From positions 104,038,610 to 104,102,609 of the forward strand of contig NC_133934.1 in assembly GCF_031877795.1 (NCBI RefSeq): a DNA stretch of 64,000 bases, in the 5' to 3' direction. The translations under genes were made by a program, and so were the position numbers. Source of the DNA: Strix aluco. Its lineage: Eukaryota > Chordata > Aves > Strigiformes > Strigidae. Of this stretch, positions 1-12,430 are shown piece after piece; within the stretch, counting starts at the first letter, position 1, and each line of letters starts with the position of its first letter. Below the pieces are notes generated by a model, which saw nothing but the letters and a program-made list of their open reading frames with translations, ran no database searches and was not told the DNA's origin.

Positions 1-1585
1 TGGGGGTGGAGACTGGATTTATGGTTGTTGGGGTTTTTTTACAGTTTAAAGGATTTTAATTCAGCTAATTCAGTTGCCAAAGTGCAGAAAAAGCTCAGAC
101 TGTCATGGGCCCTATCCATTCATGGTGGAACTGCAGGAGACAACAGAATTACACCAGCGATGAATTTTGCCCATTGTGTTTCTTCCACTTAAATTTAATC
201 AACCCTTTGTGAACCTCTTTCATTTCAATGGCATTATATGAAACAACTCAATGTGATACAATTCTTTTGTTGAAATTGCATTGATTCCTCCAGAGATGCA
301 GGTATCAACACAAGACTGTAAGATCTCGTCTCCTTTAAGGTTACTAAAATAATTTCATTTTTATTTAATGCTTTTAGGCTTTTAGGTAATAAAATATCTA
401 AATGAATTTGTATGTTAAACCTGAAGTTAAATTGCATTAGTTCAGTGTTATATTATCGCTCTCTGTTTGCACCAGTATCACTGAGAACTGAATCACAGCT
501 TTTCTTTTCCAACTATGAATGACTGTACTTCTGAAATGAAATGACTTATCTAGATTCCAGATCATGATTATATAAAAGTCTGACAATTTATTTTGGTATG
601 TTTGATGAATTAGGGATATTTACTTATTTTGATATAATTTTAAACTAAATTGGGAATACTAAAAAAATAATACACTTCCATCTAGGGACAAAATGTTATG
701 CTCTTAAAGACATTAAAAAATTCATATTAAAAGTTTGGTTGATAATAGATGCTTAGCAGTAACATATAAAAGGGATCACTATAATTATTATCCCCTGCTG
801 TTGGAAAGAACTCCTTTTGTTATTGCCAGCTTCTGAGGCAGAAAAAATTATTCTGCAGTTCTTCCAACTGATGATGTCAAAGCACCGTGCAAACACTAGT
901 GCTGAAATTAACAATTAGAACATTTTGTTCGATATAAATCCAAGGTTATTTCTCATTCTTCCCCTTTCCTTTCAAGCAAAGGCATGCCAACACCCAAACC
1001 AACAGACTGCCTATATCATTCTTGTGTTACTACAACCATCTGCTTAAAAGGTGCCCTCCACACCAGATCAGTGATTAAATACATCTTTAAAATGGAGACA
1101 CAAGTCAGACTACTTCTGCTTGTTCTGAGTTCCTTTTTTTTTCTTCCTGACCTCATTTCCATGCTTGAGCAATTATAAAAAAAATTGTGTTGGAGATGAT
1201 GTGCTTTCCTCTAGACCAGATCCCTAAGGGTACTTCATCTTTGTGGCCTAACTCCAGTGAAGGCTTATGGTGGAGGTTCCTAAGCTAAGGGAGGCTTTTT
1301 CTCTTGCCCCCCAGCTGGATTCAACAGGTGAGCCACAAAAGTGCCTCTTCTTCACATTCTGCTCCTTGGGAGCTTAGTTGGGTGCCCACTGGCTGGTTGG
1401 TCCTAGAAAATACTTTCACTGGTATCTGACTCTCTCTTGAACATGGAAAGCCTCCATGTTCCCTCTGGGATGAAAGTTTAGCAAGGAGTAAGTTGAACCT
1501 CAGAATGTGCTCTCCAAGAACCTGGAAGGCTCTGGGCTTTTGGTTGCTGATTGTTAAAGACAAGGGTCCACATACTGGAACGCAC

Positions 1586-1605
1586 ATATATATATATATA
1601 TATAT
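1586..1605. repeat. (AT)10 microsatellite
   Basis: Uninterrupted AT dinucleotide run. Confidence 0.95.
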
Positions 1606-1904
1606 TCATCATTTTCAGCATATGAGTAGCCCCATTGATTTCAGTGGAACAATTCAAATTTAAAAGGAAAGTATTCATAATTGTTTGCACAATCAGTGAC
1701 CTAAAAGTGGTTCACATGCCTTTTTCCCAGTAGCTTGAATTCCCCCTTAAACAGGACTATTAGACTCACAAGTCAACTTGTCAACATTATGGCAGGACCT
1801 AAAACTGTGAAAGACTAACAGGAGGTGCTTGCTTTCATGCTTTTTTTCCCTATGGAAGGAATTTGAATTTATATTCTTTAAATACCTTTGGGGGTTGACT
1901 TTGT

Positions 1905-1922
1905 GTGTCTGTCTGTCTGTCT
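1905..1922. repeat. Short (TGTC)n tract
   Basis: About four tandem tetranucleotide units after a gtgt stretch. Confidence 0.85.
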
Positions 1923-4900
1923 GGAAAATTGGCCAATGCTGGCAATCTTTGTAAAATATTCATATGCAGTGTTCACTATATTTTCTTCTTCCCAGATACA
2001 CTTTTAAAAACTTACGTACATTATGATAATAAAATAAATATTCTGTTTCTAAAATAACTCTTCAACTGCAGAACAGATAGCAAACCCGTTCTTCTTGCAG
2101 TGAGCAACAGTGTACTTTCCAGCAACAGCCAAACACTATGAAAATGGTTTCATTTACTTCCAGAATTTGCCAAAAACAGATGATGACTGAAACTGGTAAT
2201 GACTATTTTCTATTCTCTATCCCTAAGTAATTGACCATTAATTATAATATCAATAGGCTGTGGATAAGTAAAGCAGACACATGTTAGGGCTACATTTCAT
2301 TTGTAACTGTTTTGTATATATCATAAATCTCTAATATTGGGCTATTGTCACACATGATGAATTATTGTAAGCATGTCAGCACATAGTGGAAGTCAAGTAC
2401 ATTCAAATACTACTCAGTCAGAATTGAATTTGGCATGATAGTCTCATAAAAGGGGACTCAATTGAGAGTTTCCACTTGCCTGCTCTAAACTTGTCACTTG
2501 TAGGTGCTAAAGAGCTTGTTGTGTTGGTTTAATTAGTCAACAAATCGGTCCTTACTTGATTGCATGGTCGTATCACATATGTTAACACTTCACTGTTTGA
2601 TGGAGATATTAACAAGTGACAAGAGTCTCTTGGTCTATGGACTTTAAAGAAGAGAAGCTCTTCTATATTATTTCATTTGGTCCTGCCAATATTTATTAGA
2701 TCATGCAGGCTGCAGGCTGCCAGCAAGAGAAAGACAACACAAACATTTTTCAGGGTTATGCTCATCTGTATCCCAAAGAAGGGTCACTAAACAATCGATG
2801 GTAGAAGAATATAAGTAAGATGAGTGTTTTCTACCACAGCTTAGAAATTCATTATTTGATACAGTTTGCTGCAGACCTCCTTGGAGCTTTTTTCACTTAA
2901 AGATAATTTATGACAAGAACAGAGAGGTTCTTGAAAATGCTATAGCAACTGGAGCTGAATGATGCCACTCTGGCACTAGATGCATAGTCACCAGAGGCCA
3001 GTAAAAAGGAAGTTTGCATTTGTATGAAGAACTGTATTAGTTAAGCATTCATCAGTGTTGTATAAAATATTCATATTACTTGTTGGTGGAAGATTAAACA
3101 AAAAAACTTCAATAATTAAAATGGCTTATTCCCAGGAGTGGGGGGTAGGGAAAAAGTTGGTCCTCTGCAAGTTTGCAAAAGGGCTTGTCTATTCACTTTT
3201 TGTATAGCAGCAAACAAAAGAGGAGTGCATACTTTATAGGCTCCACTTGTTTGACCACCATTCTGTTATAGCTTTTATCTGTGCTTTACCAGTAATCAGG
3301 TCTCTGAAGCATGTGATTCAGTAAAGGGAAATATATCACATATAGAAAATCTCCTGAATAATTTTTGGCAAGTCTCTTGTTAGAAAAAGCCATTTAAAGC
3401 ATTTTGATAGGTGCCATAAATGTTATCAGTCATAAATATTGACTGACTGGGCTTGACAATATGTAAAGAATTATAATGAGAGAGGAGCTCTTTAAATTTG
3501 CTATTATAATAGTGTTATAGCTTTTTTTTTTTTTTGGAAAGCCAGTGAACAATTTGAATAATTCCCTTAAGAGGGAAACAAATAATGAAATAATGATTCA
3601 TATACATAAAACCTCATTGCTTCCATTTTCATCAAAATGTTAATTCCCAATTTTCACTATAATAGTCAAACTGAACTTTTCCTTCCTTTTAATGGATAGA
3701 GTGATTCTCCAAAGTCAGGGTTTGCTAGAAGACATCTGTCTTAAATCCTCCTGATTTTTTCACAGTGATTCTAGGTTTTTCATGTAATGTTACCGGTACA
3801 GGAAAGTTCACAAAGCCAAGTTAAAACATTTGTAACAAACTTGCTCATTAATAACCAATGATAGAGCAACATTTTTAAAAACAGTGGCAGAAAAGTTGCT
3901 TGCCTGAATTTCTCTATGCACCATTTTGCAAAAACGTTAGGTGCATTCAAAAGCTTGAACATATATATAAAATTAATTTTGTAAAAAAAAATAATAATTT
4001 TTAATAACAAACATGCATAGATTTTGGAAATGCAAATGCACAATCTTAGGAATAGAAAGTTGTAATTTTTTCAGCTGCATTGGGGTCCCTCATTAGTACA
4101 GATTATATATTCATACACTTATGTGTAGACACAGACTTTCACTTTTGTGAAAACAGTAAAATTATTTACTAATAAGCATATAAAATGTAATAGTTGTTCT
4201 AAACTGATTTTTATTTATGTGAGTAGACTCTTGCCAAGTATTTTTATCTGTGGTTCTCAGATGTAATCTGCATTAGTTTGAATTGTTTTAATTAGTTTGA
4301 AAGTATTATTCACTTTTTATTCAAGTATCTGGAGTTAATTGCCTTATATTGTTATGATTTTTATTACAATAACAATGAAGATGCCAGGTAAGAATTTAGT
4401 CCCAGATATTCTGGAAACATCACAAACACAGAACAAAATATGATCTTGCTTTTGTCTCAGAAATATTTACCATTTTTAATACTGTAGGTTTTTTATGGTG
4501 CATGGCCATATTCTGTATGCTTGAAATATGGATTATATATTTCCAGAACTTTCAAATTATTCCTGCCTTGGGCAAGAGACCACACCTTTGAGAAATGTTC
4601 AGATAAGAATCTTTGCCCAGATGCCCAAAGTCTCTTAGAGTGTTTGCGGTTGTGCCAATCCCTTAAATTGTTGGGGAGCTTCTGTGAATTACAAGTACCC
4701 TTAATTTCTATCAATTTCAGTGAACAAGGGAAAATGTAAAATAAACAAAACTGGAGACTTCAGAATGCCTTTGAAGTCTTTCCAAGTGAGGGTTTGCAAT
4801 GTCCTACATTGGTGACTACCCTGGATTTATATGTTAATTTACCTTGATGTTTCTGGAAGTACCTCTCTCCCTGTGTACTAGTTCAAAATTGTCTTCATTG

Positions 4901-5079
4901 CTTGCTAATTCAAAATACATATTTTTTATTCTAAAATGCTGGTTTACTCTAATCACTGATCAATACCTCCTTTTTCTCTTTTCCTGTCTTTTTTTTAACC
5001 AGATCTGTTTGATTACTTTTGCTACAGGATATTATTTTGGTTGTGTGGCAGCACTACCCAAATTCCACCTCCTCTATAC

Positions 5080-6330
5080 AGAGCTGAATGACCTTCCCAG
5101 AACCACCATCATGACTGACAGCTGTCCTTCCCGAAGCTGAAACCAGAGCCTATTGAGATAAGGGTGGTAGGTCAGTCCAGAGAAGCAATGCCCACCCTGG
5201 AGGGCTGCTGTTAGATCCCTCCAAAGCTGCCTCTTTTCCAGGTTGAATAAGGCCCAGTCCCATGGTGTCTCCTTACAGGGCAAGTGCCTCAACCCCTGAC
5301 CATCTGGGTGGTACTTTGCTGAACTCCCTCCGCCTGATCATTACATTTCTTGTTACTGGTGCACCCCAAACTGGAAAAATACCTAGATGTGGTCTCCCAA
5401 GGCTGAGTAGAGCGGGATAATCACTCTCCTCGGTCTACTGGCTATGCTCCTGTGACTACTGCCCTGGACGCTCTTGTGCAGGGTCACAATGCAGGCTCAT
5501 GTTCAGCTCACTACCCACCAAGACTACCAGCTCCCCTGGGGAGCAGAGCTACTCTCCAGCCTGGCAGCCCCCAGCCTGTAATCCTGCAAAGGGCTCTTCC
5601 TTCCCAGGGGCAGGACTTTGCATTTGTCCTTGTTGAATTTAGTAACGTTCCTGTTGGCCTGTCCTCCAGCCCATCTTGGGTCCCTTTGGGTGGCAGCCCT
5701 AGCCTCGGGTGTATCACCTGGTCCTGCCAGTTTGGTGTCACCTAACACCTGATGAGAGTGCACTCTGCCATCTGCTTCAGGTCACTGATAAAGGTGGTTA
5801 ACAGGACAGGTCCCATGATAGATCCCTGTAGTGCTCAATTTGTTACCAGCCTCAGGGTAGAGCATGATTCATTAATCACTACCTTCTGAGCCTGATCATC
5901 CAACCAGTTATTTATTTACTCATTCATTTGTCCAACGATCTGGACCATAACGTTCCACCTTGGATACAAGAATATTTTGGAGACTGTCCAAAGCCTTGTT
6001 AAAGGCAAGGTAAATGACATCCACCGCACTCCCTTCATCCACAGATCTACTCATTTCATCGTAGAAAGCAATCGGGAAAAGCATGATTTTACCTGCTGAC
6101 TTTCCAATCACCACCTTCTACACACACCCATAAATGCATTCAAGGAGGACTCATTCTGTGATTGTCCTGCAGACCAAAATAAGGCCTGTACTTTCCCAGA
6201 TTGCCCCTTTGGCCTGATTTGAAGATGGGTGCAGAATTTGCCCTTCTCTAGTCATCATGGACCTCTGATCTCCATGACCTTTCAAAGATGACAGAGAGTG
6301 GCTTCACTATGATACTGGCTATAATATAGA
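5080..6330 (-). mobile_element. Avian CR1 LINE fragment (ORF2 reverse transcriptase C-terminal part), decayed
   Basis: Read on the minus strand, broken frames resemble CR1 ORF2: a VDEGSAVDVIYLAFNKALDS-like motif (about 5990-6050), TKFNKDKCKVLPLGR (about 5605-5680) followed by an L.SSSA-type segment, and a terminal FNLEKRQLWRDL (about 5210-5250). The plus strand shows the matching antisense CR1 text such as ctctgatctccatgacct. Frameshifts and stops break the frame throughout, so no enzyme is made. Both ends are truncated and no intact 3' tail is seen at the left edge. Confidence 0.85.
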
Positions 6331-6929
6331 TTCCAACAGAGATAAGAGAAATCACACCCTAAAAGCTTTGAAAAAATATGAACTTTTTTCTATTTAAGCC
6401 ACAATTGCATACTAGGAAATAATAAATAGTTTCAGTGTAGGGAATTAGTTCAACAGGACAATCTGGGTGATTGTTATCACCCTGTCAATAGCCTGGAAGA
6501 AGCCCTTTCAATAGCCTGGAAACAGCCTTTTATAAAGAGTGGAATTATATGGAAAGTGTTAAAGAGAGTCTCTTTCTGAATGTTCTTTATTCTGTCTCTC
6601 TGGATTCTTCTTTACATATGTTCATTGAGACACTGAAGTTTTTTCACTATTGAACCAGTGCCACTATGAGAGGATGAATCCCATCCCCTTTTGACTCATA
6701 CATTATCAATATAACTGTTAGGTATGCATTGACTGAAACATGTGCAGCTCTATTACGACCAGTTCTTTTTTGCATAGAGAGATGCCTCATCACAGCATAC
6801 ATATGTATATGCATAGTCATTCTTCAGATTAGCCACAGCCACATCTTTGTAAAATGCTTAATTACCAGAACACAAAACACAGATTACATCTCCTCCCCTA
6901 ATCAACTTCAAGATACAGTCGATTCTGCC

Positions 6930-6990
6930 TTGGGGCTGGAAGATCAATGTGATGACATCTTGAGATCCCTTCCAGCCCTATTACCCTTGT
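6930..6990 (+). mobile_element. Possible short CR1 3'-end fragment
   Basis: The stretch with gatgacatcttgagatccct followed by tccagcccta resembles the CR1 3'UTR end (gatgacctcttgaggtccct-type). It is short and diverged, and no tail repeats follow clearly. Confidence 0.45.
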
Positions 6991-9900
6991 AATAAACAGG
7001 AAACAAAGAAATCCAATTGTGTGCTTGGATTTCCTGCATTGCCAAACATGAATGAGAAAAATGATACTTAGTTGTTGCTACTAAATTGTATTTAATTATG
7101 CACATAAGAGTCAGCCAAAGACTGAATTGTCTTTAACTATACAAGTAAGAGTCAGCCAAAGATGACAAATGTATTGTTATTTGAAAGTAGTGTCGATGAT
7201 CCAGTAGTCCTCAACTACTCTTAAATCCTTAGAGAAAATCTGTATTTTGAAATATTCCAGTGGTACCCACCAGCCACGTTCTTACAAAAAAAAAAAAAAA
7301 AATGTTCTAAACACAAGCAGGGATGCATTGTATTTCAAGGGAAGCTGTACCCTAATATCAAATGTTTGAATCTAACTGGGCATTATATATAGGAAATGTA
7401 TGGATAATCTGTGAATATCGGGAGTGTTATCTGCTACTAAGCTAAATATTAAATGCACAGTTTGCAGTATGGGGCTCAATTATCTTACAGTTTCTGCAAA
7501 TCCTTGTCTCTCTTCAGTAGCTGCAAAAGGACCCTAAATGACTGGCAGCTCAGGTGCCTCACTTTTAGACAGCTAAAGTGTGGTGGAATTAATCCTATCT
7601 TTAGAAATAACGTGTAGCTCAAGCTGAGACGCTGAGCAGTAAGCTAAGATGGACTGAGGCACAAATACATACCCTGTTGTGATACATCTGCTAAAGGGGT
7701 GGTTACCTCTGACATGGGAACTAGAGTAGAAAACCCTGCTATAGGTATAGCCCAGGGAGCTTGAAGCAACAACTCTAAAAATACTGCAGTTATTTCAGTT
7801 TGCCTGTCACAGCCCTTAATGACACACATGTAATTGCAGAGCAAAAATTATTGATTTCTACCCAAGTTTGTAAAATGGGAATCATATGTTATTAAAAAAA
7901 TAATAAACAGCAATAATGATCCTTAATGCTTGTGTGGGGGTGCTTTCCACATACGGTATGTCCATCACCTATACCAATAAATGCAAACATATTCTTACAT
8001 GCAAAGCACAGAGAGTCCGAAGTGTCATCTGCTCAGCGGGTTTTGAAAGGTCTATATGTGATCCACTAGGTGTCAGGGCACTGCACGCAGCAGCATCCGC
8101 ACAAGATCAGAGACATGGTGGGTTTCTCTGATCCACACTCGGTTCATGTAGAGTTTCCCACCAGCCAGGTCCTGGCCTGGCTGGTAAAGGAACTCAGGAG
8201 TAGTCCTGCGAACAAGCATCCTGCCTGCCCACATGCCATGGCATGGAGACAGTTGACAGATACTCTCTTTCTATACCTCAAGATGACTTCTAGTATGTGT
8301 TCAGCTTTGGAATAAATCAACACTTGCACATTACCTGTGCAAAATTAAGAAAGTGATGGAGCTACCTACAGATTACTTCAGTTCCAATTCAGATCAGTGC
8401 TAAAATCTAATAAATGTTTGAAATCCAATAAATGTAAAAACATAGGGAATTCACCTCCAAGGGAGCCCACAAAATGAAAAGGCACAATTTATTGTATGTC
8501 AAGTTTAGTTCTTTTTCAACATCCACATAATGATTATATCTCAGTTACAAGTACTAAAATGTCCTTTGGCTAGTTTCAGATTATGTTGTGTTTCAAATGC
8601 TGGTAAAACAAGAAGAAACTATATCCAGTTTAGGACATGTTTCAGGTTGCCATACCTGCACAAGAGAATGCTGGTAGATAGTCTTAAGTCACATAGGCTC
8701 TAAGGACACATAAGCATATGAACAATATGTCCATTGCTTAGTGGCTACTTTTGTTTTGCCAAAAAAGAATGGACATGAACATATGCTCAAGTTTTCCATC
8801 AAAGTGAGGGTATGAATGGCTGTCCTACTTGATTGAATATGTTAAGGGCAGAAGTTAATAGGTAATTTGTAGTTAATTTCACGTTCCTTATTAAGTTCAA
8901 GGTGCCTCACGGCACTTGCTCTAACAGTCAAAAGGTAGCATTTCTAGCTAAGTGCTTCCAACTAATTTTAACCAATTGTTCAGTCACACTTAATAACACA
9001 CTTCAACTATTGATGTATATGTGGTAAAGTGTTAAAAATAATTCTTAGTGAACTCTAAATGTTGGCAGAGCCACTGCAGGAGATTATTGTGAACTTCAAT
9101 TTAAGACCATTTGAGTTATAAAGTGATTTCAGATTTCTTACCCTCTTAAAAAGCTAAGCATCTGCTCGATACTGGATAGCATATGTGAACTGTAAGGTCT
9201 ATATTAAAACATCAGGAAAAAATTTTAAGGACATGTTTCACTGATTTTATGGTGCCTTTCATGGCTCCTTAGTCTGTACTCCAGGGAGAAGACTAGCCTG
9301 CAGAAGGGCCAGAAGGTTCAGGAAGACTTGGATTCAGTGGCCCAAAGTCTTTCAGATAGGATCTTAGTATCTGTGCCTGCTAGCCAAGTTGCAACCCTGA
9401 GCATTGCTTGGGTCTGTAATGCCAGATTAAATTCCAGTAGACAAAGCTCAGCGACTTGGGGTTTGTGTAAGAAGTGAGGAATGGTGAGTCATCTCTGAAT
9501 TTACAGCAAAACATCAAATATGCATATACATGCAGATGCAGACAAGGTATACATGGTAAAACATGAAACTGCGATCATTTATTATGCTTCTATGATTATT
9601 GCACTTACCTCTTACATTTCCATCTCCTGAGCAGCCCTTGATTGCCACAAAAAAGAGACAAACTTCCAGAAAAATATTCTCCTCTCAGAATTAAAATATC
9701 ATCTCATTAATCCTCTCAGCAGTGGGGGAGAGTATTACAGTACCAGAAAGGATGGCAAGACCTAGGAGGATCAAAGTCTAGCAGGCCTGGCAAGACTGAA
9801 CATTGAAGTTGCATATCTTTAGATAAATACTTACGGTCACTTGTAACAGCTCCAACTCCCTGTAACAGCAGCTGTTCTAAAAGTAATTAAATCAACTTGA

Positions 9901-10041
9901 CACTAAATATAGCCTCAAAAAATGTTTAAAGGCTTTCTAAAATAATTTTGAAGGGTTTTTTATCTGCTGGAAATTAGAAATTACTTCAATTAATACAAAA
10001 ATATACTCCAACTGAGGCTATAAATATATACATATATTTTT

Positions 10042-10101
10042 AGGCTATATGTGTATAGGCTATATATATTTAGGCTATATATATTTAGGCTATGTATATT
10101 T
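10042..10101. repeat. 15-bp minisatellite, four units
   Basis: Units start aggctat at 10042, 10057, 10072 and 10087 (strict 15-bp period, aggctatatatattt type); the two middle units are identical. It is flanked by TA-rich sequence to about 10132, with an isolated aggcta at 10015. Confidence 0.9.
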
Positions 10102-11259
10102 ATATATATACACATGTATATACACTGAAGAGTTTACAAGGATTTTTACAGAAGAATGTCACATCTTTAAAGGTCAAGAAACAATATAAGGGTTTCAAAT
10201 CATGGCCATTAAGAATAACCCTCTAGGCAATCATTTCCTTTTTTCCCCTGTGGTTAAAGTTTACAGGACAAAATTGTGGTGGATTTAATCCTGGACAGAT
10301 TGCCAGTGCAGTATCTTAACCCTTGAGTACCTGACAGTGCAGTACCTTGCCCCAGTAATATTAAAAAGGAGAAAGACCCAGCTACCTCTGGAACTTCTTT
10401 TAGGTCCTGGAAACACCCCTGATACCAATCACTAAAGGTGAGTAACATTCCTATTTGCCTTTATTCACTGTAAGGGCTAGAAGTATCTATGCTGCAAGCA
10501 TGGCAAGGCAGCTCGTCCCCTCTCCTCGAGGTGGCTTCCTGCCAGCTGACCCCATTCCAGGTACACGCCTTTCATCACAAGATTGCTGTGCACCACAATA
10601 GAGGAAGAGGAAAAAATTGGTTTCATGAGTATGAGATTTACAGGGAGGGAAAGGAACATATATTAAAAACTTATGTTTTAAAAAAAATCTCGTAAGGCCC
10701 ATATGGCTATGCTATTACCATATCACTGAATAGAGAAGGAAATAAAATATAAAAACATCACTTTAAACCTATAGTTAGGGTATTAGGGGCCTGATCCAAT
10801 GCCAAGGGAAGACAATAGGGAGGGTTTGTATCAAATGCTAAATGCCTTCTGAGCCCATCAAAGGGATTATGGACCATTTGACAAATCTGTGTCATCCTGT
10901 GCTGGACCATGCTAATCTTATTGTGCCATTTCAATTGTGGTAAACATGCAGCTGACACAAACATATATAGGACTTACTTTTTTTTCCAAATCCCAAAGGA
11001 TTTATTGAAGGAGATCTAAGACTTACCCTCCTTCTTGCATATCTTAGTGTCGCAATTTACTGAACCATTTAAAGAACTTCAGAATTTCTTCATGCAAAGT
11101 CTACCTCAACTCCCTTACTTAGTTAATAAGACGAAACTCAACCAAATCAAATAGGATACTTGATTTTTTCTTCACAGAAAATATTTTACCCATTAATGAA
11201 AAGTTGTCTTATATAAAGGAATTCAATTTTTTTTTGATTGGCGTTAGACTCACAGACAG

Positions 11260-11620
11260 ACAGAAATAAGCTGCCATTCTTCTATTTGATAGCCAGACGC
11301 TGCCAGTTGTTGCTAGGGCAGTCATGCTGTTAAATTAGGTCTAATGAACGAGTAATTGCTTTAGGTATAGTGAACCATTTCAAAGAAAACAAGGATTCTA
11401 ATTGATTTGCAATTTGTTTGGCACATTGCATTGTCTGGGGCTATTGATTAGTCTTCTGGATTTCACACTGCATGTGTTTCCCTTTATTAAGGGAATAACA
11501 GGTTACTGATTACTTTCCTTCTGGGTTTAATGTAGCGGTTAATGTCTACTTTGTTCTTGTGTCATGTCACAGGCAAGGAAGGAATAATATGCAAGTGGGT
11601 GGCCCTTTGCTAAGAAACTC
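11260..11620. promoter_or_regulatory. Candidate conserved non-coding element
   Basis: Repeat-free, compositionally complex stretch with several homeodomain-like cores (taattg, attgat, aacgagtaattgc), an AACAAGG SOX-like site near 11388 and a palindromic ccctttattaaggg near 11481. The call rests only on its look and its place in the NKX2-1 3' desert. Confidence 0.25.
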
Positions 11621-12354
11621 CCCTGCTGCTTTGAGCTGTGTACTCTAAGACATGCTGAAAAGCAGATCAAGAGAAAGGGTTAGAATAGCAGGACTCACAA
11701 GTTATGGCCTGAGTCAGGCTAGACCCAGGCTAGAAACTTGGCTTTCCTTCCCTATCAAAGGACAACACAGTATGAAGCGGTTGGTGGTAGATTTGTTCTT
11801 GTTTGATTTATGTCTCTGTATAAGGAAACATACTATAGTTTTATATGCCTCAGTTTATATACAGCAACATCTTAAATAAGGAAGCTTACACCATATTTAT
11901 CCTTCTGCTGCAAGAGATTTACTCCATAGCATACATATTCTAGAGAGCATGTCATTACACATTTTAAATCTATCTTGGTTTGCAAAAAGGTGAGTACATT
12001 TAATTAACCACTTTTTTCCTTTCATCAGACAACTTTTTATAACATAGTTAATGTATATTAAAGTGTAATTGATTTCTAATTTCTTAACATTCCTAGCTAA
12101 AAATGTAATCCTTAGCATATCTTTAACAGGTATGATGGTAAAATTAGACAGGCTTCATTGTTCTAAAATTGGTCATGGCTCTGGAGATTATTTAGCTTTG
12201 TATTTCGTGCCCCTGTGTTGGGAACCAGTACAAATGAAATTAAATATAGGCATTTAGATTACTTACAGGGTCTAAGGAATCATGATTTTGTGTCCTTACT
12301 ATGTGTCTTTCTCTCTCAGAGGGATCAGCCATGTAACATTCATGTATCTGAAGA

Positions 12355-12430
12355 TATCTACATAAGCCTGATCCAAAGCCTGCTGAAGTCAACAGTAAAC
12401 CTCTCATTGATTTTCAGAAGCTTTTGCCAG
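12355..12430. mobile_element. Possible ancient MIR-like SINE fragment
   Basis: Contains 'cctgatccaaagcctgctga' then 'agtcaacagtaaacctc' and 'cattgattttcag', resembling the old amniote repeat with a 'cctgatccaaagcccattgaagtcaatgg'-type core. Diverged; the family assignment comes from memory of the consensus style. Confidence 0.4.

Larger units (their letters stand above)
1..5075. other. AT-rich intergenic DNA, no gene seen
   Basis: All open frames are under 100 codons and show no domain. Notable only are an (AT)10 tract, a short CTGT tract and a possible MIR-like scrap around 1620-1660 ('ccccattgatttcagtgg'). CpG is rare. Confidence 0.6.
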
